Positions 1 to 6,402 of a stretch of 6,560 bases of DNA are shown in pieces. Numbering within the stretch: the first letter of the stretch is position 1; every line of letters starts with the position of its first letter. The notes beneath the pieces are model-generated. The model was not told where the DNA came from. It did no database searches and saw only the letters and a list, made by a program, of their open reading frames with translations. A program made the position numbers and the translations under genes. Location of the stretch: assembly GCA_026993275.1 (NCBI GenBank), contig JALWUB010000196.1:1-6560 (forward strand), in the 5' to 3' direction. The stretch is from Robiginitomaculum sp. (GTDB lineage: Bacteria > Pseudomonadota > Alphaproteobacteria > Caulobacterales > Maricaulaceae).

Positions 1-304
1 GGCTGATGGAGACGCATTGCGCCAGCGCTTCCGGGTTGCTGATCGCCCCCATGAAGTCGCTCATGCGCAAGACAAACTCCTCGTAGTTTTTTTCACTGTT
101 GTCCGGGTCAAGATACATCAGCATGACAGGAAAATAGATCCGCTTTGCCGGTGTATTGACTTCGCTTTCCTGCATGATGTCCTTTTCGCGCAGGATCGCG
201 GCCTGGTTTTGCAGCACCAGGCTGCAGCGCCGTTCCCCGTTTTGCAGCACCGCGCCATTGATGACGAAGCGTTCTGAAGGCTTGAGAGACAGTTTTAATG
301 GCAT
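1..304 (-). CDS. flbT: FlbT, flagellin mRNA regulator (partial, 3' end outside window)
   Basis: Flagellar biosynthesis repressor FlbT. In Caulobacter, FlbT acts on the 5' leader of flagellin mRNA and destabilises it when hook-basal-body assembly is incomplete; in other alphaproteobacteria it can act positively, usually with FlaF. The reverse strand read from the ATG at 304 gives 101 residues and runs off the left edge. The start MPLKLSLKPSERFVINGAV, followed by QNGERR, LVLQNQAAILREKDIM and RIYFPVMLMYLD, is the family's N-terminal signature. The family is about 130-150 residues long, so roughly the last quarter to third is missing. The gene is divergent from the flmG-like gene, the arrangement known around flaF/flbT/flbA in Caulobacter. 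A GGAG (316-319, minus strand) sits 11 nt before the ATG, a rather long spacing, and may be occluded by leader structure. Identity is by recalled family sequence, with no frame break seen. Confidence 0.93.
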   Translation of the reverse strand, partial: MPLKLSLKPSERFVINGAVLQNGERRCSLVLQNQAAILREKDIMQESEVNTPAKRIYFPVMLMYLDPDNSEKNYEEFVLRMSDFMGAISNPEALAQCVSIS

Positions 305-349
305 TTGGGGTCCGGCTCCGTCTTAAGCCCTGGCCGGAGACAACTCCGG
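305..349 (-). promoter_or_regulatory. flbT leader with mutually exclusive hairpins over the ribosome site
   Basis: Read on the minus strand, the flbT leader holds a perfect 6-bp inverted repeat, CCGGAG and CTCCGG, with a 4-nt loop (plus positions 334-339 and 344-349). The CUCCG of its 3' arm (335-339) can instead pair over 5 bp with CGGAG at 316-320, which contains the only Shine-Dalgarno-like GGAG of flbT; the alternative loop is 14 nt. The upstream hairpin would leave the ribosome site open and the alternative would hide it. The pairings are seen directly; the switch function is inference, and no transcription start is known. Confidence 0.35.
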
Positions 350-375
350 ACAGGCAATCATCATGACAAAAATCA

Positions 376-390
376 CTAAACGAAGCCTAA
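376..390. promoter_or_regulatory. degenerate CtrA-like box (CTAA-N7-CTAA)
   Basis: CTAA, seven bases, CTAA; on the other strand TTAG-N7-TTAG. The CtrA consensus is TTAA-N7-TTAA(C), so each half differs at one base while the seven-base spacing is exact. It lies between the divergent flbT and flmG genes, where a cell-cycle regulator of flagellar genes would be expected to act. Short AT-rich motifs occur by chance, so this is a candidate only. Confidence 0.3.
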
Positions 391-431
391 AGCGGATTGG
401 TTAATGAAGCCCTGCACGGCAGCCGGCATCA

Positions 432-446
432 TTAGCACGGCGTTAA
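432..446. promoter_or_regulatory. candidate CtrA box (TTAG-N7-TTAA)
   Basis: TTAG, seven bases, TTAA, matching seven of the eight conserved CtrA-box bases at the correct spacing. It lies 56 bp upstream of the flmG GTG start and 128 bp upstream of the flbT ATG. A further isolated half-site, TTAACC on the minus strand, is at 399-404. CtrA control of flagellar genes is well established in Alphaproteobacteria; its action here is inferred from motif and position. Confidence 0.4.
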
Positions 447-490
447 TCGGCGCGGCCCACACTGGCCGCCTGGTCATGCCGCCAAAGACA

Positions 491-495
491 GGGAG
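491..495 (+). promoter_or_regulatory. ribosome-binding site that sets the GTG start of flmG
   Basis: GGGAG lies six bases before the GTG at 502. An ATG overlapping at 500-502 is in another frame and reaches TGA after five codons. The next in-frame ATG is over 70 codons inside and would remove sequence before and within the first TPR. The GTG start is therefore preferred. Confidence 0.6.
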
Positions 496-501
496 ACTGA
501 T

Positions 502-2268
502 GTGGACTCATCCTTGAAGGAGTTTCTGGACGCCGCGCCCGAGCCGCAAAAGCGCGATACGCTTGGCGCCGCCGGCGGCGCCAGCCTGCCCGCGATTGCC
601 GCTTCGTCCGAACAAAAGGTGCCGCCAAAGGTGCTGGCGGTGCTGCGCCGCGCCAAGGCACAGCTGGATGCGCACAATTTCCCGGCCGCCGCCAAGCTCT
701 GCCTGCGCGCCCTCGACATGGACGAAAATTGCGCCCTGGCCAATCATGTCATGGGCATTGCCCTGGACAAGCTCGGCCATTTGTCGAAGGCGCTGGAGTT
801 TTACGAGCGCGCCATCACGCTCAATGCAGGCGAGGCCGAGGTTTACCAGAACATTGCCCTGGTGGCCTGGAAGCTGGACATGCTGGAGGCGGCGGAAAAG
901 TTCCTGCAGGTGTTCCTGCAATTGCGCCCCGGCGATGCCAATGGCGTCATCAATCTGGGCGGCGTGCTGCGCGATCAGGGCCGCTTTGACGAGGCCGTGG
1001 AACTGATCCGGGCCTGCATTTACGCCAACCCGGACAAGGCCATGCTGTGGAACGCCCTGGCGACGGTGCTGCTGGAGGCGGGCGATCCGCACCAGGCGCT
1101 GACCTTTTTCGACGAGGCCTTGCGGCTGGAGCCGCAAAGCGGCCGCATCTGGCACAATCTCGCCTATGCGGCGAGCCTTGCGGGCGACCGTGCCCGCGCC
1201 GTGGAGGCGGGCGAGAAGGCACTGAAGCTGAGCAAGGATCCGGAAGACCGGGCCACCATCGAATACGGCCTCAGCCAGGCCTATCTGGCGCTGGGGCGCC
1301 TGCGGGAAGGCTGGAAGGCGCATCTGTCGCGGTTTGATCCGGCCAGCCCGGTCAACATGCTGATCGCCATCGACGCGCCGCGCTGGGACGGCGAGGGCGA
1401 CCTCAAGGGCAAGCGGGTGTTGCTGATGGGCGAGCAGGGCCTGGGCGACGAGGTGCTGTACATGAATGGCGCCGCGGATTTCATCGCCCTGCTGGGCCCC
1501 CATGGCCAGGCCGATTTTGCCGTTGAAAAGCGGCTGATGCCGGTGGTGGCGCGCACCTTCGCTCCCGAAAACCTCTACCGGCACATGACCGTCACCCGCG
1601 AGGGGCGGCAGATCCGCATCATCCCCGATGTCACGGACTGGAGCGCCTATGACTATTATGTACCGCTGGGCAATGCCCTGATGGCGGTGCGCCAGTCGCT
1701 TTCGGACTTTCCGGACCATAGCGGCTATCTGCAGCCGGACCCGGACAAGCTTGCGGCCATGCGCGAGGCCGTTGCCGCCTTGCCGCCGGGTCCCCGGGTC
1801 GGCCTGTGCTGGAAGTCGATGGTGATGACCGCCAACCGCTCCAAGTATTTCAGCCCCTTCGAGGCCTGGAAGCCGGTCCTGAAAACCCCCGGCGCGGTGT
1901 TCGTCTCCATGCAGTATGGCGATTGCACGGCAGAGATTGCGCAGGCGCAAGAGGAACTGGGCGTGACCATTCACGAACTGCCCGGCCTCGACCTCAAGGA
2001 CGATCTCGACGGCGTCGCCGCCGCCGGGATGGCGCTGGACCTGACCATCGGGCCCATGAATGCCTCGACCAATCTGGCCGCGGCCCATGGCGGCCTGGTG
2101 TGGTTTCTGGCCAGCCCGGACCACTGGCCGCTGCATTCGACCGGGCGGCTGCCCTGGTATCCGTCGGCGCGGGTGTTCTCGCCAGAGGACTTTGGCCAGT
2201 GGGGGCCGGTCATGGACAATGTTGCCGCCGCCCTGGCGCAGACCGTCAGCACCCGAAAAGCCGCCTGA
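502..2268 (+). CDS. flmG: FlmG/FlbA-type TPR-glycosyltransferase, flagellin modification
   Basis: Two-part cytoplasmic protein of 588 residues. Residues about 43-272 are tandem tetratricopeptide repeats with regular A-G-Y/L spacing (for example ALANHVMGIALDKLGHLSKA and the EVYQNIALVAWKLDMLEAAE segment). Residues about 304-580 form a GT-B-like glycosyltransferase half, with a glycine-rich GEQGLGDE at 310-317, a VGLCWKS strand at 433-439, and GPMNASTNLAAAHGG at 517-531, which resembles the nucleotide-sugar site of SPINDLY/heptosyltransferase-type enzymes. In Caulobacter a protein of this build (FlmG, earlier FlbA) lies next to flbT and glycosylates flagellins, the TPRs recognising flagellin; I infer the same role here from domain order and neighbourhood. 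No signal peptide or membrane span is seen. It starts with GTG and is divergent from flbT. The 56-bp gap to the next gene permits co-transcription. Another TPR glycosyltransferase acting on a different target remains possible. Confidence 0.75.
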   Translation: MDSSLKEFLDAAPEPQKRDTLGAAGGASLPAIAASSEQKVPPKVLAVLRRAKAQLDAHNFPAAAKLCLRALDMDENCALANHVMGIALDKLGHLSKALEFYERAITLNAGEAEVYQNIALVAWKLDMLEAAEKFLQVFLQLRPGDANGVINLGGVLRDQGRFDEAVELIRACIYANPDKAMLWNALATVLLEAGDPHQALTFFDEALRLEPQSGRIWHNLAYAASLAGDRARAVEAGEKALKLSKDPEDRATIEYGLSQAYLALGRLREGWKAHLSRFDPASPVNMLIAIDAPRWDGEGDLKGKRVLLMGEQGLGDEVLYMNGAADFIALLGPHGQADFAVEKRLMPVVARTFAPENLYRHMTVTREGRQIRIIPDVTDWSAYDYYVPLGNALMAVRQSLSDFPDHSGYLQPDPDKLAAMREAVAALPPGPRVGLCWKSMVMTANRSKYFSPFEAWKPVLKTPGAVFVSMQYGDCTAEIAQAQEELGVTIHELPGLDLKDDLDGVAAAGMALDLTIGPMNASTNLAAAHGGLVWFLASPDHWPLHSTGRLPWYPSARVFSPEDFGQWGPVMDNVAAALAQTVSTRKAA

Positions 2269-2324
2269 CCCTTGCCCGCTCCTGCCCCGGCGGCTACCAC
2301 TTGGCCGCAGAAAGGGGAAAGGCC

Positions 2325-3167
2325 ATGCGTTTTGAAGGCACCGAAAACTACGTTTCCACCCGCGATCTCTCCATCGCCGTCAATGCCGCCATCACCCTGG
2401 AGCGGCCCCTGCTGGTCAAGGGCGAGCCCGGCACCGGCAAGACCATGCTGGCGATCGAGGTCGCCAAGGCGCTGGATGCGCCGCTGATCGAGTGGCACGT
2501 CAAGTCCACCACCAAGGCGCAGCAAGGCCTTTACGAATATGACGCGGTGGCGCGGCTGCGCGATTCGCAACTGGGCGACCCGCGTGTCGAGGACGTCAGG
2601 AACTACATCCGCAAGGGCAAATTGTGGGAAGCCTTCACCTCGCCAAAGCGGCCGATCCTGCTGATCGACGAAATCGACAAGGCCGACATCGAGTTTCCCA
2701 ACGACTTGCTGCAGGAACTCGACCGCATGGAGTTTCATGTCTATGAGACCGGCGAGGTGATCCGCGCCAGGACCCGGCCGGTCATCATCATCACCTCGAA
2801 CAATGAAAAGGAATTGCCGGATGCGTTCCTGCGCCGCTGCTTCTTCCACTTCATCCGCTTTCCGGACGAAGAGACCATGCAGGCGATCGTGGACGTGCAC
2901 TTTCCCGGTATCAAGAAACGCCTGGTCGCCGAGGCGCTGAAGATTTTCTATGACATCCGCAAGGCGCCGGGCCTGAAGAAAAAGCCCTCCACCTCCGAAC
3001 TGCTCGACTGGCTCAAGCTGCTTCTCGCCGAAGACGTGGACGCCATGACCTTGCGGGAGCGCGATCCGCGCAAGCTGATCCCGCCGCTGCACGGGGCGCT
3101 TTTGAAAAACGAGCAGGACGTGCAGCTTTTCGAACGCCTCGCCTTCATGGCGCAGCGCGAGGGCTGA
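2325..3167 (+). CDS. MoxR-family AAA+ ATPase
   Basis: Cytoplasmic AAA+ ATPase of 280 residues, a complete length for this MoxR subgroup. Walker A is GEPGTGKT at 33-40, Walker B ILLIDEID at 111-118, sensor 1 is around the Asn pair 159-160 in ITSNN, and arginine-finger candidates are Arg170-Arg171 in DAFLRRC. The C-terminal lid holds KKPSTSELLDWLKLLL and the DPRKLIPPLHGALLKNEQDV stretch typical of the alphaproteobacterial type. MoxR proteins act as chaperones that assemble or activate a target, usually with a VWA-domain (CoxE-like) protein encoded next door. The reading frame is open far upstream inside flmG, but the ATG at 2325 is chosen because MRFEGTENYV is the normal family N terminus and GGGG at 2314-2317 precedes it at seven bases. 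No VWA gene follows in this window; a low-GC gene begins 2 bp after the stop. The target is unknown. Confidence 0.92.
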   Translation: MRFEGTENYVSTRDLSIAVNAAITLERPLLVKGEPGTGKTMLAIEVAKALDAPLIEWHVKSTTKAQQGLYEYDAVARLRDSQLGDPRVEDVRNYIRKGKLWEAFTSPKRPILLIDEIDKADIEFPNDLLQELDRMEFHVYETGEVIRARTRPVIIITSNNEKELPDAFLRRCFFHFIRFPDEETMQAIVDVHFPGIKKRLVAEALKIFYDIRKAPGLKKKPSTSELLDWLKLLLAEDVDAMTLRERDPRKLIPPLHGALLKNEQDVQLFERLAFMAQREG

Positions 3168-3169
3168 AC

Positions 3170-3796
3170 ATGTCCTTCGGTCCCTGGCAGTTTGGAACCA
3201 CCGAACTTATTGCCATTGTGCAAGTTGTGGTTGTTTTTTGTGCTGCCTGGTGGGCCAAAGACACTGCCCAGAGCTGGTTCAAAAAAAGAGCCACAATCCG
3301 CAAGGCGGAAACGGCGGAAAAATGCATGGTATTGATGTATGAGGCGGAGGAAGTTTTCAGGTATATCCGGCTTGCAGGCGGTGTGCCCTTCGACGTGTTA
3401 AAGCTCAAAGACCGCGAAAAAGCTGAGGGCCTTTACCAGCATGGAATGGATCGCGTGAACCACCATGCTGAATATTTTCAACGGGTACTGGCACACCTGC
3501 CCATCACCAAGGCGTTTCTCGGTAAAGATATTCATGACGGGTTGAAAGTCATATTATTAATCCGTAATGATATTACATACGCTCTATATGACCGCTACAA
3601 CCTGTCACTGGAAGAGGCAAGCGCTGGAAGCCCTGAGGAAAGACTGGCGCAAGATAATGACAAGCGCGCCAGGGCAAATGAATACAGACGCATTATTTAC
3701 GGCAATTTCGATGAAAACGATGCGATCTGGCAAAGGTATCTGAAAACCTGTACTGCCCTCGAAGTCAAGCTTCTGCCCATCATCGGGGCCGTCTAA
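3170..3796 (+). CDS. single-span membrane protein of unknown function, low GC
   Basis: I do not recognise this 208-residue protein by name. Residues 11-29 are a hydrophobic segment (TELIAIVQVVVVFCAAWWA) that should span the inner membrane, followed by a Lys/Arg-rich stretch (residues 30-47) that suggests the C-terminal part is cytoplasmic. The rest looks all-helical and charged, with YEAEEVFRYIR near 57-67. The build resembles uncharacterised bacterial proteins with an N-terminal anchor and a helical cytosolic domain; that likeness is from memory. GC is about 48-49% by hand count over 3181-3780, against roughly 60-70% in sampled neighbouring lines. Codons such as TTA, ATA and AGA, scarce in the neighbours, are used, which suggests later acquisition. 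It starts 2 bp after the MoxR stop with GAGGG at 3159-3163 as ribosome site, so translation is probably coupled to the ATPase. It occupies the place where a VWA partner is usually found. Function unknown. Confidence 0.78.
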   Translation: MSFGPWQFGTTELIAIVQVVVVFCAAWWAKDTAQSWFKKRATIRKAETAEKCMVLMYEAEEVFRYIRLAGGVPFDVLKLKDREKAEGLYQHGMDRVNHHAEYFQRVLAHLPITKAFLGKDIHDGLKVILLIRNDITYALYDRYNLSLEEASAGSPEERLAQDNDKRARANEYRRIIYGNFDENDAIWQRYLKTCTALEVKLLPIIGAV

Positions 3797-3981
3797 ACGG
3801 CCACCTTGAGGAATCCAGCAACGCTGGGTCTTCAAGGCCATCGGGGCGCCTTTGAACCCCAGGCATGAGATATTCCGCTTTTCTCATCACGCCGCTCTCA
3901 CGGCTTTCTGATTTCAAGGTGAGGGGCGGTTGTGGCATGATCCCTTTCAGGCTGAGGCGCCCCAAAGCAGGAGGTCTGAAG
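3797..3981 (+). other. 185-bp intergenic stretch with two imperfect hairpins
   Basis: The first hairpin (3804-3837) pairs CCTTGA with TCAAGG and, inside, CCAGC with GCTGG around a three-base loop; a 5/4-nt internal loop separates the two stems. The second (3892-3929) pairs CCGC with GCGG and CTCAC with GTGAG around a 17-nt loop. Neither has a T-tract, so neither is a standard intrinsic terminator. An upstream in-frame ATG at 3865 would extend the next ORF by 39 codons but lacks a well-spaced ribosome site. I see no convincing promoter. Confidence 0.35.
3969..3974 (+). promoter_or_regulatory. strong ribosome-binding site for the small ORF
   Basis: A full AGGAGG lies seven bases before the ATG at 3982. 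It is the best Shine-Dalgarno sequence in the window. It is the main reason to start the small ORF at 3982 rather than at the upstream ATG at 3865, and the main reason to regard it as a real gene. Confidence 0.65.
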
Positions 3982-4164
3982 ATGAGCCGCATGCAGGATC
4001 TGGTCGATATTGCCTTTCACCGCTGGGAGCGCGCGGAAATGAAGGCACAGGGCCAAAAGCCACCCTTGGCCTGCTCTTCCGATATTGCCTGCGCACTGCC
4101 GCTGCCGCCCCAAAAACGCGCCCGCATCCGCGCTGCCTTTGCTGCGGGGCGCGGCCGCCGCTGA
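3982..4164 (+). CDS. small basic protein of unknown function, 60 aa
   Basis: Not recognised. The 60-residue product begins with an amphipathic, probably helical part (residues 1-22, MQDLVDIAFHRWERAEMKAQ), has a middle segment with two cysteines (31 and 37) and a proline-rich LPLPP, and ends in a strongly basic tail (residues 45-60, KRARIRAAFAAGRGRR). There is no signal peptide or membrane span. The basic tail could contact nucleic acid, but that is only a guess from charge. Support for its being a gene is the perfect AGGAGG at seven bases and GC like the surrounding chromosome. It ends 44 bp before ubiD on the same strand and may be co-transcribed with it. With so short a reading frame in GC-rich DNA, a spurious ORF is still possible. 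Confidence 0.6.
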   Translation: MSRMQDLVDIAFHRWERAEMKAQGQKPPLACSSDIACALPLPPQKRARIRAAFAAGRGRR

Positions 4165-4208
4165 AGCCTCATGGTGACTCCTTGCCCCTGCCGCGCTAGC
4201 AAGGGGGC

Positions 4209-5711
4209 ATGAGCTACGCATCCTTACGCGACTATCTGGACGCGCTCGCAAAGGACGGGCTGCTCAAGCGCGTTGCCGAGCCGGTGTCCACGGATCTGGA
4301 ACTGACCGAAATCGGCTGCCGGCTGATCCGGGCGCAAGGCCCGGCGGTGCTCTTTGAAAACGTCATCAATGAGCATGGCGAAAAGTCGGCCATGCCAGCG
4401 CTGATCAACCTCTTTGGCACGGTCGAGCGGGTGGCGCGCGGTGTCACCATGGGCGGCAAGACGCGCACCACGGCGCAGGATTTGCGCGAGGTCGGCGAGC
4501 TTCTCGCCTTCATGCGCCAGCCAGAGCCGCCGCACGGGCTGGGCGAGGCGCTGAAACTGGCGCCGCTGATCAGGACCGTGATGGCGATGCGGCCCAAAGT
4601 CGTGCGCAAGGCGCCATGCCAGCACGTGGTGCTCAAGGGCGAGGAGGCGTCGCTGGACGCGCTGCCGATCCAGACCTGCTGGCCGGACGAGCCAGCGCCG
4701 CTGATCACCTGGCCGCTCGTGGTCACCGAGGGTCCGGGCAAGCGCGCCGAGGACAATACCAATCTGGGCATTTACCGCATGCAGAAGCTGGGGCCGCGGC
4801 GCACCATCATGCGCTGGCTGGCACATCGCGGCGGGGCGCAGCATTTTGCCAGATTCAAGGCCGCCAATCCGGGCAAGCCGATGCCGCTGGCCGCCGTCAT
4901 CGGCGCCGATCCCGGCACCATTCTGGCCGCCGTCACCCCGGTGCCGGACACCCTTTCCGAATACCAGTTCGCCGGGCTGCTGCGCGGGCGCAAGGTGGAA
5001 CTGGTCAAGTGCAAGACCATTGATCTGCATGTCCCGGCGGAGGCCGAAATCGTCATCGAGGGCCATGTCCTGCCGGACGAAACCGCGCCGGAAGGCCCCT
5101 ATGGCGACCATACCGGCTATTACAACAGCGTCGAGAACTTTCCGGTGTTCGAGGTCAGCGCCATCACCATGCGCAAAGACCCCATATATCTGACCACCTA
5201 TACCGGACGCGCGCCGGACGAGCCCAGCGTTCTGGGCGAGGCGCTGAACGAGGTGTTCATTCCGCTTTTGCAACAGCAGTTTCCGGAGATCATTGATTTC
5301 TGGCTGCCGCCCGAGGCCTGTTCCTACCGCATCGCCGTCATTTCCATGAAAAAGGCCTATGCGGGCCACGCCAAGCGGGTGATGATGGGGGCGTGGTCCT
5401 ATTTGCGCCAGTTCACCTACACCAAATGGCTCATTGTGGTGGATGACGACATCAATGCGCGCGACTGGAAGGACGTGGTCTGGGCCATTGCCACGCGCAT
5501 GGACCCGGCGCGCGATTGCGTCACCATCGAGAACACGCCCATCGACTATCTCGACTTTGCCTCGCCGATCTCGGGCCTGGGCTCCAAAATGGGCCTTGAT
5601 GCCACCAGCAAATGGCCCGGGGAGACCACGCGCGAATGGGGCCGCAAGATCGAGATGGACGAGCGGGTCATTGCCGCCGTAACCGAGAAATGGGGCCGGA
5701 TGGGCCTGTGA
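4209..5711 (+). CDS. ubiD: UbiD, prenylated-FMN-dependent 3-octaprenyl-4-hydroxybenzoate decarboxylase
   Basis: Decarboxylates the polyprenyl-4-hydroxybenzoate intermediate of ubiquinone synthesis, using prenylated FMN supplied by UbiX (not in this window). The 500-residue product aligns end to end from memory with E. coli UbiD, with shared blocks APCQ (135-138), [13 protein letters not shown] (156-168), NLGIYR (185-190), MRWLAHRGG (201-209), [18 protein letters not shown] (243-260), [12 protein letters not shown] (295-306), [11 protein letters not shown] (384-394) and the [16 protein letters not shown] stretch (458-473). By spacing against fungal Fdc1, Arg190, Glu295 and Asp300 would be the catalytic network, and Asn185, His207 and Glu251 the cofactor/metal ligands; this mapping is recalled, not computed. 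The ATG at 4209 matches the family start; AAGG at 4201-4204 is close, four bases away. The stop overlaps the GTG of the next gene by four bases. No damage is seen. Confidence 0.97.
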   Translation: MSYASLRDYLDALAKDGLLKRVAEPVSTDLELTEIGCRLIRAQGPAVLFENVINEHGEKSAMPALINLFGTVERVARGVTMGGKTRTTAQDLREVGELLAFMRQPEPPHGLGEALKLAPLIRTVMAMRPKVVRKAPCQHVVLKGEEASLDALPIQTCWPDEPAPLITWPLVVTEGPGKRAEDNTNLGIYRMQKLGPRRTIMRWLAHRGGAQHFARFKAANPGKPMPLAAVIGADPGTILAAVTPVPDTLSEYQFAGLLRGRKVELVKCKTIDLHVPAEAEIVIEGHVLPDETAPEGPYGDHTGYYNSVENFPVFEVSAITMRKDPIYLTTYTGRAPDEPSVLGEALNEVFIPLLQQQFPEIIDFWLPPEACSYRIAVISMKKAYAGHAKRVMMGAWSYLRQFTYTKWLIVVDDDINARDWKDVVWAIATRMDPARDCVTIENTPIDYLDFASPISGLGSKMGLDATSKWPGETTREWGRKIEMDERVIAAVTEKWGRMGL

Positions 5712-6343
5712 GCGCGCCGGATCATTTGCGCTATGCCAGCGCGCCGCGGGCGGAACAGGAAGCCGCGTTTCGCGCCTTTGTGCTGGCCAATCCGGTCAAC
5801 GCCGCCATTCTTGAGCGCATCCCGGACCTGCCCCTGCCTCAGGGCATGCTGGTCTCGGGCTGCCTTTACCAGAGCGTCTGGAACGGGCTGCTGGGCCATG
5901 ATCCGGGGCGCGGCATTCGTGATTATGACCTGGCCTATTTTGACGATGACGATGTGTCTTACGAGGCCGAAGATGCGGTCATCAAGGACTGTGATCGCGC
6001 CTTTGCTGATCTGGGCGTGGTAGTGGAGGTACGCAATCAGGCGCGGGTGCATGTGTGGTATGAGGCGCATTTCGGCCTGCCTTACGCGCCGCTGGACAGC
6101 GCTGCGCAATCCTTGCGGCGCTATTTGTGCCGCTGCCATGCGGTAGCCATGGAACCCCTGGCGGATGGCACCTGCCGGGTGCATGCGCCCTTTGGCCTTG
6201 ACGACGTCTTTGGCTTCATCGTGCGCCCGCGGGATGCGAAAGCCAGGGTCAACACGGCTGTTTACGCCCAAAAGGCGGCGCGCATGAAAGGCCTGTGGCC
6301 GCAACTGCACGTGGTTTCCCCGCAAAGCATAAGCAAAAATTGA
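5708..6343 (+). CDS. nucleotidyltransferase-like family protein (DUF925/NTP_transf_6 type)
   Basis: A 211-residue protein of a widespread, biochemically uncharacterised nucleotidyltransferase-like family (PF06042 type, recognised from memory). The core is [15 protein letters not shown] (49-63), then [12 protein letters not shown] (71-82), whose Asp72/Asp74 DxD pattern would bind the metal, then [20 protein letters not shown] (104-123), which is very typical of the family, and a C-terminal [13 protein letters not shown] (162-174). The start is the GTG at 5708, in a GTGA overlap with the ubiD stop, giving [10 protein letters not shown]; an upstream in-frame ATG at 5612 would lie deep inside ubiD and add atypical sequence. 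The overlap implies coupled translation with ubiD. No role in ubiquinone synthesis is known to me for this family, so the pairing may only reflect operon packing. Substrate unknown; probably cytoplasmic, with no signal or membrane span. Confidence 0.85.
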   Translation: MSAPDHLRYASAPRAEQEAAFRAFVLANPVNAAILERIPDLPLPQGMLVSGCLYQSVWNGLLGHDPGRGIRDYDLAYFDDDDVSYEAEDAVIKDCDRAFADLGVVVEVRNQARVHVWYEAHFGLPYAPLDSAAQSLRRYLCRCHAVAMEPLADGTCRVHAPFGLDDVFGFIVRPRDAKARVNTAVYAQKAARMKGLWPQLHVVSPQSISKN

Positions 6344-6351
6344 TTTGCGCG

Positions 6352-6386
6352 CCCTCCATAACCATATCCATGGTGAGGGATTGTTT
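6352..6386 (+). terminator. possible weak intrinsic terminator after the ubiD operon
   Basis: CCCTC (6352-6356) pairs with GAGGG (6375-6379) and, stacked inside, ACCAT (6361-6365) pairs with ATGGT (6370-6374) around a four-base loop; a four-base CATA bulge (6357-6360) breaks the left arm. The T-rich ATTGTTT follows directly at 6380-6386. Placed 8 bp after the stop of the upstream gene, it fits a terminator, but the bulge and short T-run make it weak. It lies only 17 bp before the next ATG, so it could also act as a leader structure for that gene. Confidence 0.4.
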
Positions 6387-6402
6387 AGCGGAGAAACTTG
6401 AC

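Noticed and set aside
17..277. Plus-strand 86-codon ORF at the left edge
   Set aside because: It lies opposite flbT, whose minus-strand translation matches its family closely; this ORF shows nothing recognisable.
405..480. Sigma-54 promoter (TGGCAC-N5-TTGC) for flmG or flbT
   Set aside because: Candidates such as CTGCACG near 411 and TGGCCG near 463 lack the paired GG and GC at the required spacing on either strand.
508..2136. Long minus-strand open frame (542 codons) opposite flmG
   Set aside because: It is a shadow of flmG in GC-rich DNA. Its translation has no recognisable domain, whereas the plus strand gives clear TPR and glycosyltransferase motifs.
1806..2324. Upstream in-frame extension of the MoxR gene into flmG
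   Set aside because: The extension translates to low-complexity Arg/Gly-rich sequence overlapping flmG. The family N terminus and a ribosome site both fit the ATG at 2325.
2269..2324. Terminator between flmG and the MoxR gene
   Set aside because: Only a 5-bp GCGGC/GCCGC stem (2290-2294 with 2304-2308) with a 9-nt loop and no T-run; too weak to call.
3865..3981. Longer 99-residue form of the small ORF
   Set aside because: The ATG at 3865 has no well-spaced ribosome site, while a perfect AGGAGG sits seven bases before the ATG at 3982.
4224..5369. Long minus-strand open frame (381 codons) opposite ubiD
   Set aside because: Shadow of ubiD; no family resemblance and entirely inside a strongly conserved gene.
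6340..6368. Sigma-70-type promoter for the secreted protein (TTGATT, 17 bp, CATATC)
   Set aside because: The -10 matches only three of six positions and overlaps the hairpin; not better than chance.
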